Positions 11,709-23,590 of a stretch of DNA of 64,000 nucleotides are shown piece after piece. Made by a program: the position numbers and the translations under genes. The notes under the pieces are model-generated. The model was not told the DNA's origin and made no database searches. It saw only the letters and a list, made by a program, of their open reading frames with translations. This DNA is from Calliopum simillimum (Eukaryota; Arthropoda; Insecta; Diptera; Lauxaniidae). The stretch is taken from contig OX638372.1 of the NCBI GenBank assembly GCA_951812925.1, positions 7,006,001-7,070,000 on the forward strand, given 5' to 3'. The first letter of the stretch is position 1. Each line of letters begins with the position of its first letter.

Positions 11709-12320
11709 TATACCCTACACTTTGTCACTTCCATTTTAAACGTAAAGCAGGAAGCATTGCATATATGGAAAAGTGTTTATATTCTTGATCAGCGTCACCT
11801 CCTAAGTCGATAAAGCTATATCAGTCTGTCCGTCTATATGTTGAAATATTTTTCTTGGGGAAACTAAACAATTCAATCAAATTTGTTACACTGTTTCTGT
11901 CGTAAAAGTTAGTGGAATTGAAAATGAACTAAAACGATCAACAGACACCCCCACCGCTCATACAAATAAAACATATAAGGTGCGATTTTATGATCATAAT
12001 TCATCATAACGCATACAAAATAAACACAGACTCTAGGGATGGCAAGTGCAAGCTCTTAGCTTAAACTAGGTGAATTCAAAAAAAAGGGCGTGGTACCTCC
12101 CATACACTCAAAGTTTTCAAAAAGCTATTTTACAAGCGTTTTTTGCGGTAATGTTACAAAATTTCTCACAGATACTAGAAATAATTGGTAAGAACTCTAA
12201 GCCAAAACTAGGCAAACTCAGACAAGAGGGCGTGCCACCTCACATTCAAGCAACATTTTCAAAATACAGCAGTGTGGGGTATTTTAGTTTTGGTCAGGCC
12301 AAAGGTAACACCCTTACTAG
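11709..12320 (+). mobile_element. Mini-me-like repeat, copy B
   Basis: Starts TATACCCTACAC and has the TATATTCTTGATCAGCGTCACC-type core with GTCGATA. It lacks the GGCT tetramer run and has only CAGTCTGTCCGTCTA in its place. Repeated GGGCGTGG...CCTCCCAT units follow. It ends GCAGTGTGGGGTAT, a CAGGCC motif and CACCCTTACTAG, and is immediately followed by copy C in the same orientation. Confidence 0.75.
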
Positions 12321-13092
12321 TTATACCCTACACCTAGGGTATATTCGCTTTGTCCGTCCGTTTGTAACGCAGAGAAGGAGGCGTGGCAGATATAGATAAG
12401 TATGTATATTCTTGATCAGCACTACCTGTCCGTCTGTCTAGCTGGCTGGCTGGGTGGCTGGCTGGCTGGCTGGCTGGCTGGGAAAACTGAGCACGATAAT
12501 TCAATGAAATTTGATACACGGCTTTTGTTGTCAAAGTTAGCTCGTGGGATTGAAAATGAGCAAAATCGGTCAACGGACACGCCTACCGCCCATACAAAAA
12601 ATATAGTCAAAATGCAACTTTTGGAGTATTTTTCACGGCAATGCAACCAAAATACACATAAATACTACGAATTATATGCGCAAGCTCTGACAAAAAACTG
12701 GGCGAATTCGGGTAAGAAGGCGTGGTATCTCCCATATAAGCAAAAGCTTCAAAACGCTATACTGAAAGCGTTTTTTGCGATAATTTAACCAAATTTGACT
12801 CAAACACTAAGAATCGTAAATGAAAGCTCTCAACGAAAATTGGGTGAAACCGAACAAGGGGGTGTGGCACCTCCCATATAAGCAAAAGCTTCTAAACGCT
12901 ATACTGAAAAAGTTTTTTGAGAGAATCCAACCAAATTTCACTCAGACACTAGAAACTATAAATGCAAGCTCTGAGCAAAAACCGGGCGAACTTGGACAAG
13001 AGGGCGTGTCACCTCCCATATAATCAAAGTTTTCAAAATACCTTAGTGTAGGGTATTTAATGTTTGGCCAGGCCAAAAGTTACACTCTTAAT
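12321..13092 (+). mobile_element. Mini-me-like repeat, copy C, with expanded GGCT run
   Basis: Starts TTATACCCTACACC, directly abutting copy B head-to-tail. The core is TATATTCTTGATCAGC. The tetramer run (12440-12482) has about 8 units, mostly GGCT. Three internal units of ~142 bp start at the GGCGTGG-type blocks at 12719, 12861 and 13003. It ends TAGTGTAGGGTAT and TTTGGCCAGGCC. The ends form an 11-bp inverted repeat, ATACCCTACAC. Open frames here come from the repeat structure and are not genes. Confidence 0.8.
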
Positions 13093-13203
13093 ACTCAATA
13101 CTTGAAATATGTTAACTAGAAATTTTACTTTAAATTTTGAATAAAATTTTGAACACATAAATTTTCAGATCAATAAAGTGAACCATACAGGTGTGAAGAA
13201 GTT

Positions 13204-13852
13204 CGATGTTTTTTGGTTGGAAATTTCGAGCTATTTTCGAGCTCTTCAACAGTAATATCGAGCTGTCTGGGAAATTTTCCATTTCCCGGAAAAATTGTTC
13301 CGCATGGCTTAGTTAATTTTTTCAGCCAGACGAATCCGCGGGAAGAGTTAGCGATGAAGTCTTTTAACGCAGGAATTTCGAGCTAGTTTCGAGCTATTTT
13401 TGACTTAAAACATTTTCCGGAAAATTCCCAATTTTCCCGGAAAATCCCAAAAAACTTTTTTTATGGCTAACTTTATTTTTTCAGCCAGATGAATCCGCGG
13501 GAAGAGAAAGCCATGAAATCTTTTAACGCAGAAACTTTGAGCTAGTTTCGAGCTGACCTTGAATGAAGTGTTTTCTGGAAAACCTTAAATTTCCTTGGAA
13601 AATCCCAAAAAAAATTTAAGGGCTTGCTTTATTTTTTCAGCCAGACGAACCCATGAGAATATTTGACGATTATATCATTTGACACACGAATTTCGAGCTC
13701 ATTAAAAACGAAAAGTGTTTTCCAGAAAACCCCAAACTTTCTCAGAAAATGGAGGTATCATGACATAATCCCCATTTTGTAAATGGGTGTTATGTCCGCA
13801 AATTATTGAATATATTACAGACTAGCACGAAATTCCCAACCAAAAAACATCG
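13204..13852. mobile_element. Inverted-repeat element enclosing a ~158-bp tandem array
   Basis: The ends carry 25-bp inverted repeats (13204-13228 and 13828-13852, 24 of 25 matching; left end CGATGTTTTTTGGTTGG). Inside, a ~158-bp unit recurs, anchored by CAGCCAGACGAATCC-type blocks at 13323, 13482 and 13638, with TTTCGAGCTAGTTTCGAGCT and TTTTCCGGAAAA motifs. The last unit is the most diverged. No coding capacity. Confidence 0.7.
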
Positions 13853-14308
13853 AAATGCGCCACCCTTTTATTGTATTCCCTGAAAGTATGCTATTTAGTG
13901 AAATTCGAAGCAAAAGACCATGTCGCTGAAAAGAATTGAAGTGATAAAAAGTATAAAAATTTAATAACATACTTTCAGGGTGAATGTTAAATGGGTGATA
14001 CGTTTGAAATTTGAAAATTATTACTGTTTTTAAAACCAATATCCTAAGCCAGCGATTAATCTTCGAAATCTTCTGATGCAGAACTTCTCTATTTTTGCAG
14101 TACTATTTATGTGAATATTGTTTTTAAGCTATGAAATAAAACTAAAATTTATCCATACAAAATTGTGTATTTGAACCCAAAAAACAATACTAGCTCACGC
14201 AGTTTTCATCTGAGCTAAAACATTTTGTTAAAGGTCTTACATTAATGTATGAGCTATTTTATTTTAAACTTTAATTCACCTTTTTAAGAAAAATTTATTG
14301 TTTTTTTT
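13853..14308. other. Gene-free stretch
   Basis: AT-rich. An inverted pair, CCCTGAAAGTATG (~13878) and CATACTTTCAGGG (~13970), could form a stem. Nothing else was recognised. Confidence 0.4.
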
Positions 14309-15110
14309 TACCCTACACCCAGGGTATATTCACTTTGTCCTTCCGTTTGTAACGCACAGAAGGAAACGTGGCAGATATAGAAAAGTATATATATTCTTGA
14401 TCAGCGTCACCTCCTGAGTCGATATAGCCATGTCCGTCTGTCTAGCTGGCTGGCTGGCTGGCTGGCTGGCTGTGTGTGGAGATACACTTTTTGGGAAAAC
14501 TAAGCAAGATAATTCAATGAAATTTGGTCCACAGCCTTCATCGTCAAAGTAAGCTCGGGGGATTGAAAATGAGCGAAATCGATTAAGGGACACGCCTAGC
14601 GCCCATACAAAAAATATATTCAAAATGGAATTTTAGGAGTATTTTTCACGAAAATGAAACCAAAATAAACATAAATACTACGAACTGTAAGCGCAAGTTC
14701 TAAAAAAAAACAAGGCAATTTTGAACAAGAGGGCGTGGCACCTCCCATATAAGCAAAAGCTTCAAAACGCTATACTGAAAACGTTTTTTGATATATTCGA
14801 ACCAAATTTGACTCAGATACTAAAAATTATAAATGAAAGATCTCAACAAGAATTGGGTGAGTTCAGACAATGGGGCGTGGCACCTCCCATATAAGCAAAA
14901 GTTTCAAAATGCTATACTGAAATAGTTTTTTGAGATAATCCAACTAAATTTCACTTAAATACTAAAGACTACAAATGCACCCTCTAAGCTTAAACTATGT
15001 AGACGAACTCGGACAAGAGGGCGTGGCACCTACTTTATAAGCAAAAGCTTCAAATACTGCAGTGTAGGGTATTTATTTTTTGGCCAGGCCAAAAGTTACA
15101 CCCTTACTAG
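14309..15110 (+). mobile_element. Mini-me-like repeat, copy D
   Basis: Starts TACCCTACACCCAGGGTATATT; core TATATATTCTTGATCAGCG; tetramer run of six GGCT units ending about 14472. Three internal units anchored by GGGCGTGG lie at 14731, 14873 and 15019 (142 and 146 bp apart). It ends GCAGTGTAGGGTAT, TTTGGCCAGGCC and CACCCTTACTAG. This is the most complete copy in the window. Confidence 0.8.
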
Positions 15111-15794
15111 TTTTTTTTTTTTTTGTTTTTTCTACTAAAGAAATTTATTTGTCTTCTAAAGTTTAAATTTAATTTATTAAACATTCTCTGAGAAGAAATG
15201 CACCAAATTACAACGATTAAACAAGAGATATTTTATTACCCCAATTAAAAGGAGAATTGCACAATTTGTTGGTTTTTAATTGTTTTACCAATGCTGATAG
15301 TAAATTGCAACAAAATGTATTGCGAATGCAAACAAATGATGCCACACAGTAAAATAGCACAAGGGCAATACAGGTAAAGAACACTTACAGACATTCACGT
15401 ACATGCATAAATACAATACATACATAAAGTGTATACGAGTTTCAATTCTTTAAAGCATATTGAAGACTAGTTTTACCTGGCATTGCCCGGGTTGCATTTA
15501 TTTTTTAAAAAATGAACGAACAAAAATAACAAGAGTTGTATTCAAAAGCAAGTTTAGAGATTAGGCTCTCTTAACATTCTCTTTCTTCAATGATCATAAA
15601 AAAGTAATATATGAAACATAGTTTGTCCTTTGATACATATCAATCACAAATATTACAAGTGAGAGGAAAAAAAAAAACACAGAAATGAGTATCTAAAAGA
15701 AATTTCGTTTTCTCTTTTCATTTCATCAGTACTTAGGAAAAGTAACGAAAAAATAACAAATATTTAAATAGGAGAATTCATGTGATGAAAAGGG
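15111..15794. other. Gene-free stretch
   Basis: Starts with a T run after copy D, then AT-rich DNA. Nothing identifiable. Confidence 0.45.
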
Positions 15795-15797
15795 TTA

Positions 15798-16132
15798 TAG
15801 CTTAAACACAATTGGAGCGTACGACGAATTTCGCCCGACGAATATTCGCTGTCAAAAAAAATTCGTCGAAGAAGTTTGCTCTGTTAAACACAATCAGAGT
15901 GACGACGGCAATATTTGTTTTTATTTTAAATTGTTGTTTCCCGGTTTGACATTTCCAAAAATTGCTGCCGCTGGCGACAAAATTAAAACTAGTTCTATTT
16001 CAACGAATATTCATCGGACGAATTTCGTCCGCACTGGTTGTGTTCAACTTCATAAACCTTCGTGTGTTTTAATTTTGAAAGCGAATATTCGTCGGGCGAA
16101 ATTCGTCGTACGCTCCAATTGTGTTTAAGCTA
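15798..16132. mobile_element. MITE with perfect 53-bp TIRs and TTA target duplication
   Basis: The TIRs (15798-15850 and 16080-16132) are perfect reverse complements over 53 bp and begin TAGCTTAAACACAATTGG. A TTA trinucleotide flanks each side (15795-15797 and 16133-16135), as in PIF/Harbinger-type TWA duplications. Diverged partial copies of the TIR sit inside (near 15883 and 16005). No transposase is present, so it would depend on an autonomous relative. Perfect arms point to recent activity. Confidence 0.85.
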
Positions 16133-16135
16133 TTA

Positions 16136-19100
16136 GGTTCATTTTTTAAAAAAAAAAAAAAAAACTACACGTCAATAACTGAATAAAAAATCTGATGTCC
16201 GCATATGTGAACATTAACTACGAAAACGTTAAGGACGCTTTATTACAAAATGTGTTGTTTTCGAAAAAATTATATTAAAATCCAGACTCAGTTTTACTTA
16301 AGACAAGAAATAGTTCATTCTAGAAATTGAAAAATTTTTAACATACTCCATTACCATTTCGATATAACGCCGATATTTTTCTCACATCTTTAAATTTTTC
16401 GACTGGTAAGACTGGCACACAACAAGACTTGAATATTAATTACCTGCGGAGAGTGCTTTAAAGAACTTGGTGTCTGCCCAATTTAACTTATCCTTAATAC
16501 ACCGTTAATACACTTTAAGAACCTGGGAATATAAAAGTTAACCAACGAACGATTACGTGCGTCATATTAATTGTTTGTTCGGCACTTTTCTCAAGCATTA
16601 ACATGCATCGTCCTGTCGGTTTTTTTTTCCTTTCAGAACTCTGGTTATACAACCTTTCATCGTGTGCATTGAAGTTAAAGGTGTCAATGTACCAAATTGA
16701 ATACACTTAAATTAACTTTGTAATAAAATCCATCATAGAACAGTACATTTTTGATGAAGACACACACTTAGTCCTAGCGTATCCTTCACTCTTAATGTTT
16801 GTGTCTTCATTTGCTTATTGACGACGAATATTCACAAGGAGCATCTACTTTGGCTAACAAAATTCGTGACTTTAAGAACAGACACGTCCCATCAACCTCG
16901 TGCTGTTTGGCAATAATTTTTGTCTCAAGTAGCAAAGGAAAATGTAGGAGTTTTGCTGTAAGTAATGGCTGAAGTGGCAGTGGTGCTAAAGTGAAAATAA
17001 ACCAACGTGCACTATTCGGTCTTGACGTGTTGATTCCAATGGCCGTTCTCTTTAGTGAGCAGAGCATTTCAAATTTACTTACTTTTTGCTTTGTCATAAT
17101 TAGAAGGCTCATAATAAAATGACAACGTATAAAAGCACAATTTGAAGTTTAAAATGTAAAATTATTACTTTAAATTAGGCAGATAATTAGCTTACTGGCG
17201 ACGCAGCATTTACTTAAGTGCGGGACAGTGCACGATAAATCAACATGAAGTTTGACAGTGCGCGAAATTCTTATAGTGATTTAAATTATTGCAGCAATGG
17301 CGTAAATAACACTTAAATAACTTGAAGCGCTCATAATGTGCTATTTAGCTGTCCAGTTGCTAACTTTTTAAAGTACAAATTCATTCTTGTAAATAAATGT
17401 AAAACAACTTCTTGTCAACATATTAATATCAAGCAATGTGCTGCTTATTCATTAGTCCTTTATTGTATCCTTACAAAATTAATGACAGCTCAGCGTGTTT
17501 CAAATAGACACTTTGTTTCATTTTATTTGAAATTTATGCAGAAAAAACAATTACTCGTTTTTCCAATAAGTCCTTGAAGATGAAAGAAAAAACTTTTTTT
17601 TGTTTTTACTTTTTACAAGGATGTCATTCCAATAGGATAATAGCCCTTATACTATGTATGTATATACAGTCGTGTCTAAACTAATTACAACACAAGTGAT
17701 AAATTAATTTGATAAATTTTTTTGAAGCATACGACATGCAATTTCCATAAGAACTTGTAGCTTTCAACAGCAACAACGAACAAACATCAATGCGTGTTTG
17801 TGTAAACGAAATGACAAAGGAAAGAGAGAAGGAAATAGAAAGAAGATAAAGAATAGATGACAGACAGAAGCTAAGAGGCAAAGTGTCGGTAACAGTGTAA
17901 GCGCATCCTACTAATTAGTGACAAATGAAATTGACTGGTGAAAAGTTTTCGTTTTTTTCTTTCCAAAGTTTCCCCTTTTGTGTTTTCTTTGAAGTTTAAA
18001 GAAAACATTTTTTCGTAATGCAAATCTGAAAGGAGTAAATTCCTTTTCCCCTTTTTTTTTTTTTTTTTTTGATGACAACTTTACTTATTTTGCTAAGTAA
18101 AAAGCGCAAGCAAAACGAGTCACTTGTAATAAATTAACTTAAGTGAAGTTTTAAGACTCAATTAATTGACGAGAATTTTTCATGCACACAAAAATGGTAG
18201 TCAGGAGTAGGAGTAGTAGTAAAGTTATAGTAGTAGTAATAGCAGTAGCCAACAAAATGACTTTGAATGGGGGGAATGAATGAATACCAGTAAATCAGTG
18301 TGTTAGTTGAAGTAACTGCACTACCACTACTGCAACGAACAATTATCTTTGTGGGGTTGAAAATTTCTTATAGGGATATCTTAAAACATCGATATTTTTC
18401 CAACTTTTGAAAATTAGTCATTAGCAATGTATTGTTTGAGTCAACTTTTTTTAGATAACGCTTAAAATTCTCGTGTAATCTTGAAATCTATTGGGGGCTA
18501 TCGTGAATAAATATTCCCTTGGAATTTTTCTGATTGTGAAGAATGCGCGGTAGTCTTATTTAGGTCTTTTAGAATAGGACTTTCATGTACTACCAAAATA
18601 AATTGCTTTTTGCGAATTGAATTGTACTTGATTTCCCTAAAAAACTTCCCTCACCCTTTTGGTTTCTTTTTCTGGTAAACTTTTCCAGCTGACAAATAGT
18701 CAATGCCATTTGTTGCTCCCTTATAGACTCCCTTAGAGAGCATACTCTATTGGATCTTTTCCGGAGAGTGTGTACTATTGTAACGAACTTATTTTGCCGG
18801 GGTAATGCTCGTGGACATTGTCCAAACGGTACGTGAAAAATGAGAAAACTTGAAATTTAATTTTCAATGCTTAAATTTTATTGTTTTTTCAACAGGTTAC
18901 AAAAATATTTGTTTGTTTGAGACTCATGCTCGAAACTTCAGAAACCAGTCGCAAAATTTTAAAGCTTCCAGAATCGTAGTTTTGGTCGTGGAGACCAGCT
19001 TGCTAGCTAAATCAATGATATGGACCCACACCGATTCAATTGTATATCCGAGCTAGCTGCACGGGCTCCAATTCTACTACGCCTTAGGGCTACAAATATA

Positions 19101-20746
19101 TGCAGTGAAAGAAAGATACCGTTATTAGTAGCAACCAACGTTAGGAATCCCACAGCGATTCGATTTTTCAGACAAATATTATCCTCCGACTACTGCTTCC
19201 TCTTATCCATTAGCAAAACAATCCCTTATCTGAAAACTTAATCTTGAATGACGACCGCGTCTGTTCTACGCGTGAAACCTTGTGTTTTTTACTTTAAAAT
19301 TCACTCTGTGTATTTCCGATGCGAGCTTCAAAACTACAAATGATGCTATCCTGAGATTAAACTTCGACGACGCGCATTGTGAGACTGACTGTGTTCATGT
19401 GACGATGTAAACTTCGAGACTGATCGTGTGAACGCGACGAAGTCTTCTACGAGACTGATTCCTCCGCTGCTGTTGCTCCTCTATTTAACATAAACTTGAT
19501 TGCATGTGTAGATGTGGATTAACGGTAAACTTGTCAAACCGATTTTCTTCGAATGATCGTATGATGCTGTTGCAGTTGATGTCGCATTGTTGCTAGTGTT
19601 ATGTCAATATTTTGATGGGAAAACACTAAGGAAATATGTGAGTGCAAATAAAGAACTTATTTGTTCCGCGCTCTATACACCAGCATTTACGTAACACCTT
19701 CTATTTTGCTATTGGTATTTTGTTTTATTTTTGATGAAAAATTCTGATATTCCGGTGATTGTTAATAAAATCAATTAATTATGGTGAGCCTCAAAGGCAG
19801 TAGAAGATACTGAAATGATTGTATGGAGCAGAACCGATGCTGACGCAATCAATAAATGATGTATTATTCAGCTAAAAGAATATGATCATGTTAATGTCTT
19901 TCTACACAAGCCATTTTCAAAAAAAAAAAAAAAACTACACTACTGCACAAAATTTCAATTTCAAATGCACTTCAATATCTCTTTTGAAAATTGACAAACA
20001 ATATTTCATCTATCGAAATTCCGAAAATACTAAAAAGCTTTCAATAGCATCCCTAATTTATACAACGTAAATTGAAAATGCAAGCAATTCGAGAATGCAA
20101 CTTAATTTCTATGCAAATTAGAACCGAACCGAGCAGAGCGGAGCAAAGCAGAGCAAATTCAATTACATTGCTTTCTCTATAGAGTATACTGTCTACAGAC
20201 AGTTGGGGTGAATTGAAAGGGGGGAGGGGCAGTAAAAACAGTAATTAAAATCTTAAGACGACACTGAATATTTGTTAAGTAACGGGTCTTACATTTTCAA
20301 CAAAATGAGTTTAAATATTTGCATAAAACTCATGTTTTTTTAGTTGAAACATTTCATATTTTTCAATGTCAAACAAACACAGTATGGATAGAGTGTGTGA
20401 GAATTTGGTATAAATAAATTAGGTATAATACGAAAGAATTTTAATCTCTGAACTTGAAAGAAAATATTTATACAAAATAATGAAACTTTTTGACAAAAAA
20501 CAAAATGAATCTCCCATTAAGAGTATGGCAATTACAAGTTGCCTACAAGCTCTTCAATTAACACAAGAAGCTCTTTAAATTGCCTCAAAGAAATTAGCAT
20601 AGAGGGGCGGAAGCTTTCGCTTTCAATAACCAAAATGTAATTCAATTAGTAACAAAGGAAGTACTTTAGGTAATTTAACTGAATGGATATAAACTCAATG
20701 AATTTATAGTTATTATAAAAATTTTTCTTATTTTTTTGAGATGAAT
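16136..20746. other. Gene-free stretch
   Basis: Mostly AT-rich DNA with long A/T runs, an AGTAGTAGT microsatellite near 18220 and a CRAAGC-like short repeat near 20130. Frames at 16807-17112 (minus), 17338-17577 and 18850-19241 show no domains. 19250-19480 has several CGAGACTGA-type short repeats. No supported gene. Confidence 0.4.
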
Positions 20747-20970
20747 TGGTCACTCTCTCCGGAAGCCACACAGCGATGTCGTTCGCCAAGCTCTTAAGTG
20801 AAATCCACAAAGCAATAGAGGACGTGGCAGACCAAGAACCAAAAAACCTCGCTGTATAAGGAACTCTAAGAATCGCGACAGTCGTGGCAAGAAATAAATA
20901 AAAGTCATTGCAAGGGATCGTAACAAATAAAGACGTTTCATCTTGGTACTTTGCTCCTCCTAGAAGTTAA
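20747..20970 (+). pseudogene. Non-LTR retrotransposon tail (reverse transcriptase C-terminus)
   Basis: In one frame the sequence reads IGHSLRKP, then VRQALK, a stop, then NPQ, then RGRGRPRT, then KVIARDRNK, a stop, and RRFI. This is the recognisable C-terminal tail of LINE endonuclease/reverse-transcriptase proteins, in which the family has Trp where this copy has TGA or TAA. At least three in-frame stops make it dead. Only the last ~70 codons remain. A decayed mariner follows directly. Confidence 0.75.
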
Positions 20971-20984
20971 AAAGAAATACATAC

Positions 20985-21600
20985 ACTTGGAAAATGGTAT
21001 GATCGATTCCGCTTTGAAAATTTGAATGATAAAGACGCAACTAAATCTGGTGGAACATGCACCGAAAAAGTGAATGAAATTCTTGCAAAGGTGGAGGAAG
21101 ACTTACATAAGCAGTCGGGACATAATCTGAGTGAAAAAATCTTACTGACCGCATTTCTCAAACGGAATGATCTCAAACCATTTTGACACAGATTGACTAC
21201 TGCGCACGAATAATGGATAACGAATGTTCATAATGTGCAAAAAAGATCATGGTCGAAACGAGGTGAGCCCAAGGAAGGTTTTGCTTCGTATTTGGTGTAA
21301 TTGTAAGCATCCTGAGTACAATGAGCTGCAGCCGCGTGGCCAAACGATTATATCGGAATTGTACTGTCAACAATTAACAAGATTGAATAAAGCGCTCAAA
21401 GAAAAACGTCCGGAATTAGTCAATCGAAAAGGCGTCGTCTTTCTTCACGACAACGCTAGACCACAAACTTCTTTGGTGACCCGCCAAAAACTAAAAGAAG
21501 CTTGTCTGGGAAGTTTTAATGCATCCACCATACAACCCAATTGACCGAAAGATGGCGAGAGGTGGTCAATAACAATGGAAAATATTTGACTCAATAAAGT
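20985..21600 (+). pseudogene. Decayed mariner transposase
   Basis: N-terminal piece WYDRFRFENLNDKDATKSG (from ~20996) matches the helix-turn-helix region. KRSWSKRGEP (~21245) and KVLLRIWCNCK (~21278) follow in different frames. An uninterrupted run at ~21320-21500 includes GQTIISELYCQQL and the catalytic-region motif HDNARPQTSLVTRQKL. It then shifts frame to WEVLMHPPYNP, loses the APSD block, and ends VVNNNGKYLTQ at a stop. Several frameshifts and an internal deletion mean no function. Terminal repeats were not found. Confidence 0.85.
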
Positions 21601-23588
21601 TATTTTGATATCTGAAAAAAAAAAAAAAAAAATTGTTTAAACTGAGCTCACTTTTGTGAATTTTCTTTTTAGTCAAATCTTATATTATCTTTTCTAACAA
21701 AATTTGGTTGAGTGTACGTTGAACGCTGCTCTCTAATAACTGTTATGCACACAGACACAAACAATTTGCTGCTGCTCCTCTTTTTTTTGCAATTGTTGAC
21801 AATTTAGATATTTTATGCATGAGTATTTTAATTAAAAAGTCATTTCCGTGCTGCCTACAAGGCATTTGAATCAACATACAAACGCACACACACACTCATG
21901 TTTACATACAAGCGCACAACTGTCGACACATGCCAGAGATGTAACACGCCTTTTTTTAGCACCTACAAAGTCATCGCGCAGTGGTTGGGGCCGGTGGGTT
22001 AATACAATTTATTTTCTACAAATTTTTTTCTCTCTCTCTCTCTCCTTGAATACGTTACGCAGGCGAATTTAATTATGAATTTTTGAAGCTGTACCGTTAC
22101 TGCTAACGGTACCTACGCGTACATACACGTGGGATATTAAGTTACACATTAAGACAAAAAACAAAAATGGCGAATAAGGAAAAACCAACAACAACAACAC
22201 AAACGCGATGAATTGTGACAGAGACAAAGAAAAAGTACGTCATAATGTGGTAGACTTTATGCAGGAAAAAAATTATCTGGAAAGATTTTATTACAGCAAA
22301 AATAAGTAATACGAATATTAAATTCACACACTGTAACAATTACTTAGGTACACAGGTAAACACAGGTAATTAAAGTACCTACACTAATGAAATACTTTTA
22401 TCTACTTGAGAAAATGTTGAAATGAAATTGGATCACTTGATTAAGGGAAGGAAATTAAAACCACATTAGATGTGATGCTATTCATTTCAAAAACTTCTCA
22501 TTTTACAGATAACACCTCTTTTTGGTGTCATTTATCTCCTCTCGGGAGGATATAATGCATAGTAACCGTGATAGTGCCTACTATTCTGATTAATGTTTCT
22601 TGTTCCATTAATCTTTTTAAACGAGTTTTCCGAATGACTACATGTTGATGCGAACACGCATGTTCCCTTCGAAACGTAAACCTGGAACGGGGGGTGCGGC
22701 CACTATCGTAGCATTGTTTCTTGGAGTTCATCGACTTACACACGGCTATTCTATATTTGATGGTTAAAACGAACCGGAAAAACTAAATGAAATGTAATTA
22801 TAATACCACTAAAATTCATAGGAATAGTTGAAATTTTCCAGAAAACGACTTGAAGTGGATTTTAACAAAATAATGTCAAGTTGGCAACGACTTCAAAGCA
22901 GCAACATCTAAAAATATCGTGATTTCTAGAATTTAAATTAAAAACATCCAATCTAAATGTCAAGTAGCCATAAGTGTATGCTGTGACTTTTTTAGTGGAA
23001 TCAGAGTCACGCTTTTAACCCAAACACTTCACTTTAATAGACCTTGTTGAAAGACAAATTTAAAGCTATAAAACGTATTAAAATTATCTTAAACAACAAG
23101 AGTCTTAAGTAAAATTAATTGTCGTCGATGTTGCCACTGTAAGTAATACTTTGCACTTAAACTTTTACTTAACCTTTGCATACGCACGCACGGACGCACG
23201 CACCATCAACGCAACCACCAATGCCATTCTCACAGAGACAGCTTAACTTATTTACATTTTAAATAACTACGCAATTTTACGTATTCGCCAATGGATTACC
23301 AAGGACTTAACTTGTTACTTGCCCACTGCTGGGAATATCATTGCTTTTACTGTTGTTGTTGTTGTTGTTGTAATAGGATTAACTTAATTACTAACGACCA
23401 GTAGTTGTAAGTAAGTAGGGTGACAAACTTTTTGTCCAACTGCGATTTATGTCCTAAACGAATAAAGTAAGCGGCGAAATCCAGCAGTCCGTTGGGTATA
23501 TTTTTGGCGCATTTTGCTTTGGTTTTTCTTCTTCTGCCCTACACTTCGATGAGTGCCCAAGTTCAATTGTAAATATTTAAGTAATTTA
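21601..23588. other. Gene-free stretch
   Basis: A run of A at ~21616, a TCTCTC tract near 22030, a GTTGTT tract near 23353 and otherwise AT-rich DNA. Short frames such as 21848-22072 lack support. Confidence 0.4.
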
Positions 23589-23590
23589 CT

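Noticed and set aside
12070..13023. Open frames within the mini-me-like copies
   Set aside because: They lie in noncoding repeat units and shift frame between equivalent units.
18779..19696. Possible solo LTR (TGTAACG ... CGTAACA)
   Set aside because: The flanking bases do not form a 4-6 bp target duplication, and no primer-binding site or polypurine tract is adjacent.
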